Made by a program: the position numbers and the translations under genes
Notes under the pieces: model-generated
The model's database searches: none
What the model was told of the DNA's origin: nothing
Seen by the model: the letters and a program-made list of their open reading frames with translations, nothing else
Shown: in pieces, positions 62,675 to 64,000 of the stretch
Layout of the letters: each line of letters starts with the position of its first letter
Numbering within the stretch: position 1 is the stretch's first letter
DNA from: Lachancea thermotolerans CBS 6340
Lineage: Eukaryota > Ascomycota > Saccharomycetes > Saccharomycetales > Saccharomycetaceae
Direction: 5' to 3'
Length of the DNA: 64,000 nucleotides
Assembly: GCF_000142805.1 (NCBI RefSeq)
Contig: NC_013080.1
Location: forward strand, 310,001-374,000

Positions 62675-62908
62675 TGGATTTTCAGCGGTCAATACTTGTG
62701 CGTATCTCTTGATCAGATCTTTTGCCACCGGCCAGTTCACAGTCAAGCTGTAATATTCTGAAAAAAGAGGGAGCCTTGAGACCAGAGTGTTGATGTCACA
62801 TCGGACGAAGAAGTGATACAATTAGGATTCAACCCTAACGAACTCTTGAATATCCTTTCTGTCATATTCTTAGCGAAGGAAAGTTGTATCATCTTGTACT
62901 GCACAGCA
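62675..62908. promoter_or_regulatory. RPT6-ALG13 divergent promoter with PACE
   Basis: The 234 bp separates the two ATGs. The perfect nine-base PACE word GGTGGCAAA is on the minus strand at 62729-62721. It is the known binding site of Rpn4, which drives proteasome genes. No other strong site is seen. Confidence 0.8.
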
Positions 62909-63505
62909 ATGGGTTCAACGGTCGTCGTAACCTGCGGCGCGACCGTACCATTTCCTGAACTTATAGCTGCACTTCTGGATAAACAGGTGCTCGATACACT
63001 ACTAAGGATGCATTACACAAGACTAATCGTGCAGTACGGGCGAGGATATACATCAAAGTTTGCACAGCTCCTAGGATGCGTACGCGCTCATGTGGAAGAG
63101 CCCGCAGATAACGGGGCCTCAAACCTAGCAGCGGGGGTCGAGGTACAGGTGCGAGGGCATTATCAGTCCCTCGAGGTTTGCGGGTTCGAGTTCACAGGCG
63201 CCATTCACGAGCTGCTGCGCGACAACGCTGATTTGGTCATCTCGCACGCGGGCACCGGCTCCATTGTGGACGCGCTGCGGCTGGGCAAGCGCCTGCTGGT
63301 GGTCGCCAACACGTCACTAATGGACAACCACCAGCTGCAGATAGCACGAAAATTTGAATCACGTGGCCATCTGCAATCGGCCGCCGCCCAGCCTAAAGCA
63401 TTGATCGCGGCACTGCGCCGAGTGGAGGCTGCGCCGCAAGTCCCCCTGCCGAACGGCTACAACTCGTCCTTTGAGCGGCTCCTTATGGACGTTGCCCAAT
63501 CGTAG
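62909..63505 (+). CDS. ALG13: UDP-GlcNAc transferase catalytic subunit Alg13
   Basis: Alg13 binds the membrane protein Alg14 on the cytosolic face of the ER and adds the second N-acetylglucosamine to dolichol-linked oligosaccharide. From ATG 62909 the protein has 198 residues (S. cerevisiae 202) and starts MGSTVVVTCGATVPFPELIA. The family motif DLVISHAGTGSIVDALRLGK lies near residues 110-130, with NTSLMDNHQLQIARKFESRG after it. PNGYNSSFERLLMDV ends the protein. The frame is open upstream to 62813 from GTG only, so I start at 62909. Gene order RPT6-ALG13 is as in S. cerevisiae YGL048C-YGL047W. Confidence 0.96.
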   Translation: MGSTVVVTCGATVPFPELIAALLDKQVLDTLLRMHYTRLIVQYGRGYTSKFAQLLGCVRAHVEEPADNGASNLAAGVEVQVRGHYQSLEVCGFEFTGAIHELLRDNADLVISHAGTGSIVDALRLGKRLLVVANTSLMDNHQLQIARKFESRGHLQSAAAQPKALIAALRRVEAAPQVPLPNGYNSSFERLLMDVAQS

Positions 63506-63651
63506 CGCGGCTCGTATAGTTAGTAGATATCCAGAACGTTCCGATTTAAAGCCTTCTCGGGTGCTGAGTTAACACGTATCCGCGCTCGTTAAACTTGAAG
63601 GTATATTTTTCGTGGTTGTGCCGCTGGCCGAAACAAAAACAAAAAAGTAAC

Positions 63652-63725
63652 TGATTTCGCCCAGGATCGAACTGGGGACGTTCTGCGTGTTAAGCAGATG
63701 CCATAACCGACTAGACCACGAAACC
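63652..63725 (-). tRNA. tRNA-Val(AAC)
   Basis: This 74-nt intronless tRNA on the minus strand has acceptor GGTTTCG pairing with CGAAATC (one G-U), with discriminator A at 63652. The anticodon stem CTGC/GCAG encloses TTAACAC, giving anticodon AAC, and the T arm is AGTTCGATCCT. It is nearly identical to the S. cerevisiae gene. A run of six A on the plus strand at about 63641-63646 is the T-run terminator. Confidence 0.97.
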
Positions 63726-64000
63726 AATTATTTGTTGAGATTAATGGAAGCAAAGCGTCAATAAATCAACCAGAACATCAAGTTAACGATTGAAGACATT
63801 TATCTCAATCTCATATCTCTATCTGGAGTAAGCAGCACAATTACTTGGGCCAGACATGGCCAGGGGGATGCTATCGTAATCTTATCTCATGCCAGTGACT
63901 TCTTACATAGTTACTCTTGCAGTATCTTGATGTTCTAACGGCAAATTGGGGTTAGAGTCCTGTCAGCCGCACCTGAAACCTTAAAGAGGTCGCGACTCTG

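Noticed and set aside
63930-63980. B-box-like word (63950-63960) near the window end
   Set aside because: One mismatch from the tRNA B box, but there is no pairing acceptor strand and no A box at the right distance.

Overview
The window is a stretch of nuclear chromosome from a budding yeast of the family Saccharomycetaceae. The genes are compact and almost all intronless. The few introns have yeast signals: GTATGT at the 5' end and TACTAAC-like branch points. tRNA introns sit after position 37, and almost every gene has a recognisable S. cerevisiae counterpart. Two places interleave single-copy genes that are split between duplicated sister regions in S. cerevisiae: GCN3 with CHS6/BCH2 and SAP185/190, and GTR2 with TYW3, eIF4G and RPT6. 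That pattern marks a lineage that never had the whole-genome duplication. Lachancea or a close relative is my best guess; the species cannot be fixed by eye. Protein comparisons to S. cerevisiae are from memory, not from a search.

Layout. 1-492 is the start of GCN3 (minus strand), divergent from MEF2. A tRNA-Arg(ACG) with an intron lies at 4511-4600. From MEF2 to SIP4 (691-36134) the order follows S. cerevisiae YJL102W-YJL089W: MEF2, GSH1, LSB6, CHS6/BCH2, SAP185/190, PHS1, MRPL49, BCK1, TOK1, SRS2, GWT1, DPB11, SIP4. KHA1 is missing between BCK1 and TOK1. A probable NTR2 follows, then a 2.4 kb stretch with no recognisable gene. A second block, STT4-ACO1-MET17, corresponds to YLR305C-YLR303W. 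A gene-poor 2.7 kb holds tRNA-Leu(TAG) and tRNA-Arg(TCT) and separates it from an unassigned Zn2Cys6 regulator. The third block is GTR2, TYW3, eIF4G, RPT6, ALG13, followed by tRNA-Val(AAC).

Gene models. STT4 has no ATG in its long reading frame, but a 61-nt intron joins it in frame to a 14-nt first exon. GTR2 has a 61-nt intron that splits its GTP-binding P-loop. For MET17, DPB11, RPT6, ALG13 and TYW3 the frame stays open upstream of the true start without an ATG; I give the ATG that matches the family's N terminus.

Function. These are ordinary housekeeping genes: translation (GCN3, MEF2, MRPL49, eIF4G, TYW3, tRNAs), glutathione and sulfur metabolism (GSH1, MET17), phosphoinositides (LSB6, STT4), cell wall and signalling (CHS6/BCH2, SAP, BCK1, GTR2), genome maintenance (SRS2, DPB11), ER lipid and glycan synthesis (PHS1, GWT1, ALG13), and proteolysis (RPT6). 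Promoters carry recognisable Cbf1, Met31/32, Mig1, PAC/RRPE and PACE words. I found no phage, CRISPR, intact transposon, centromere or new multi-gene system. The real novelties are small: unreported-looking introns, a tRNA intron, breakpoint structure and a coding minisatellite.
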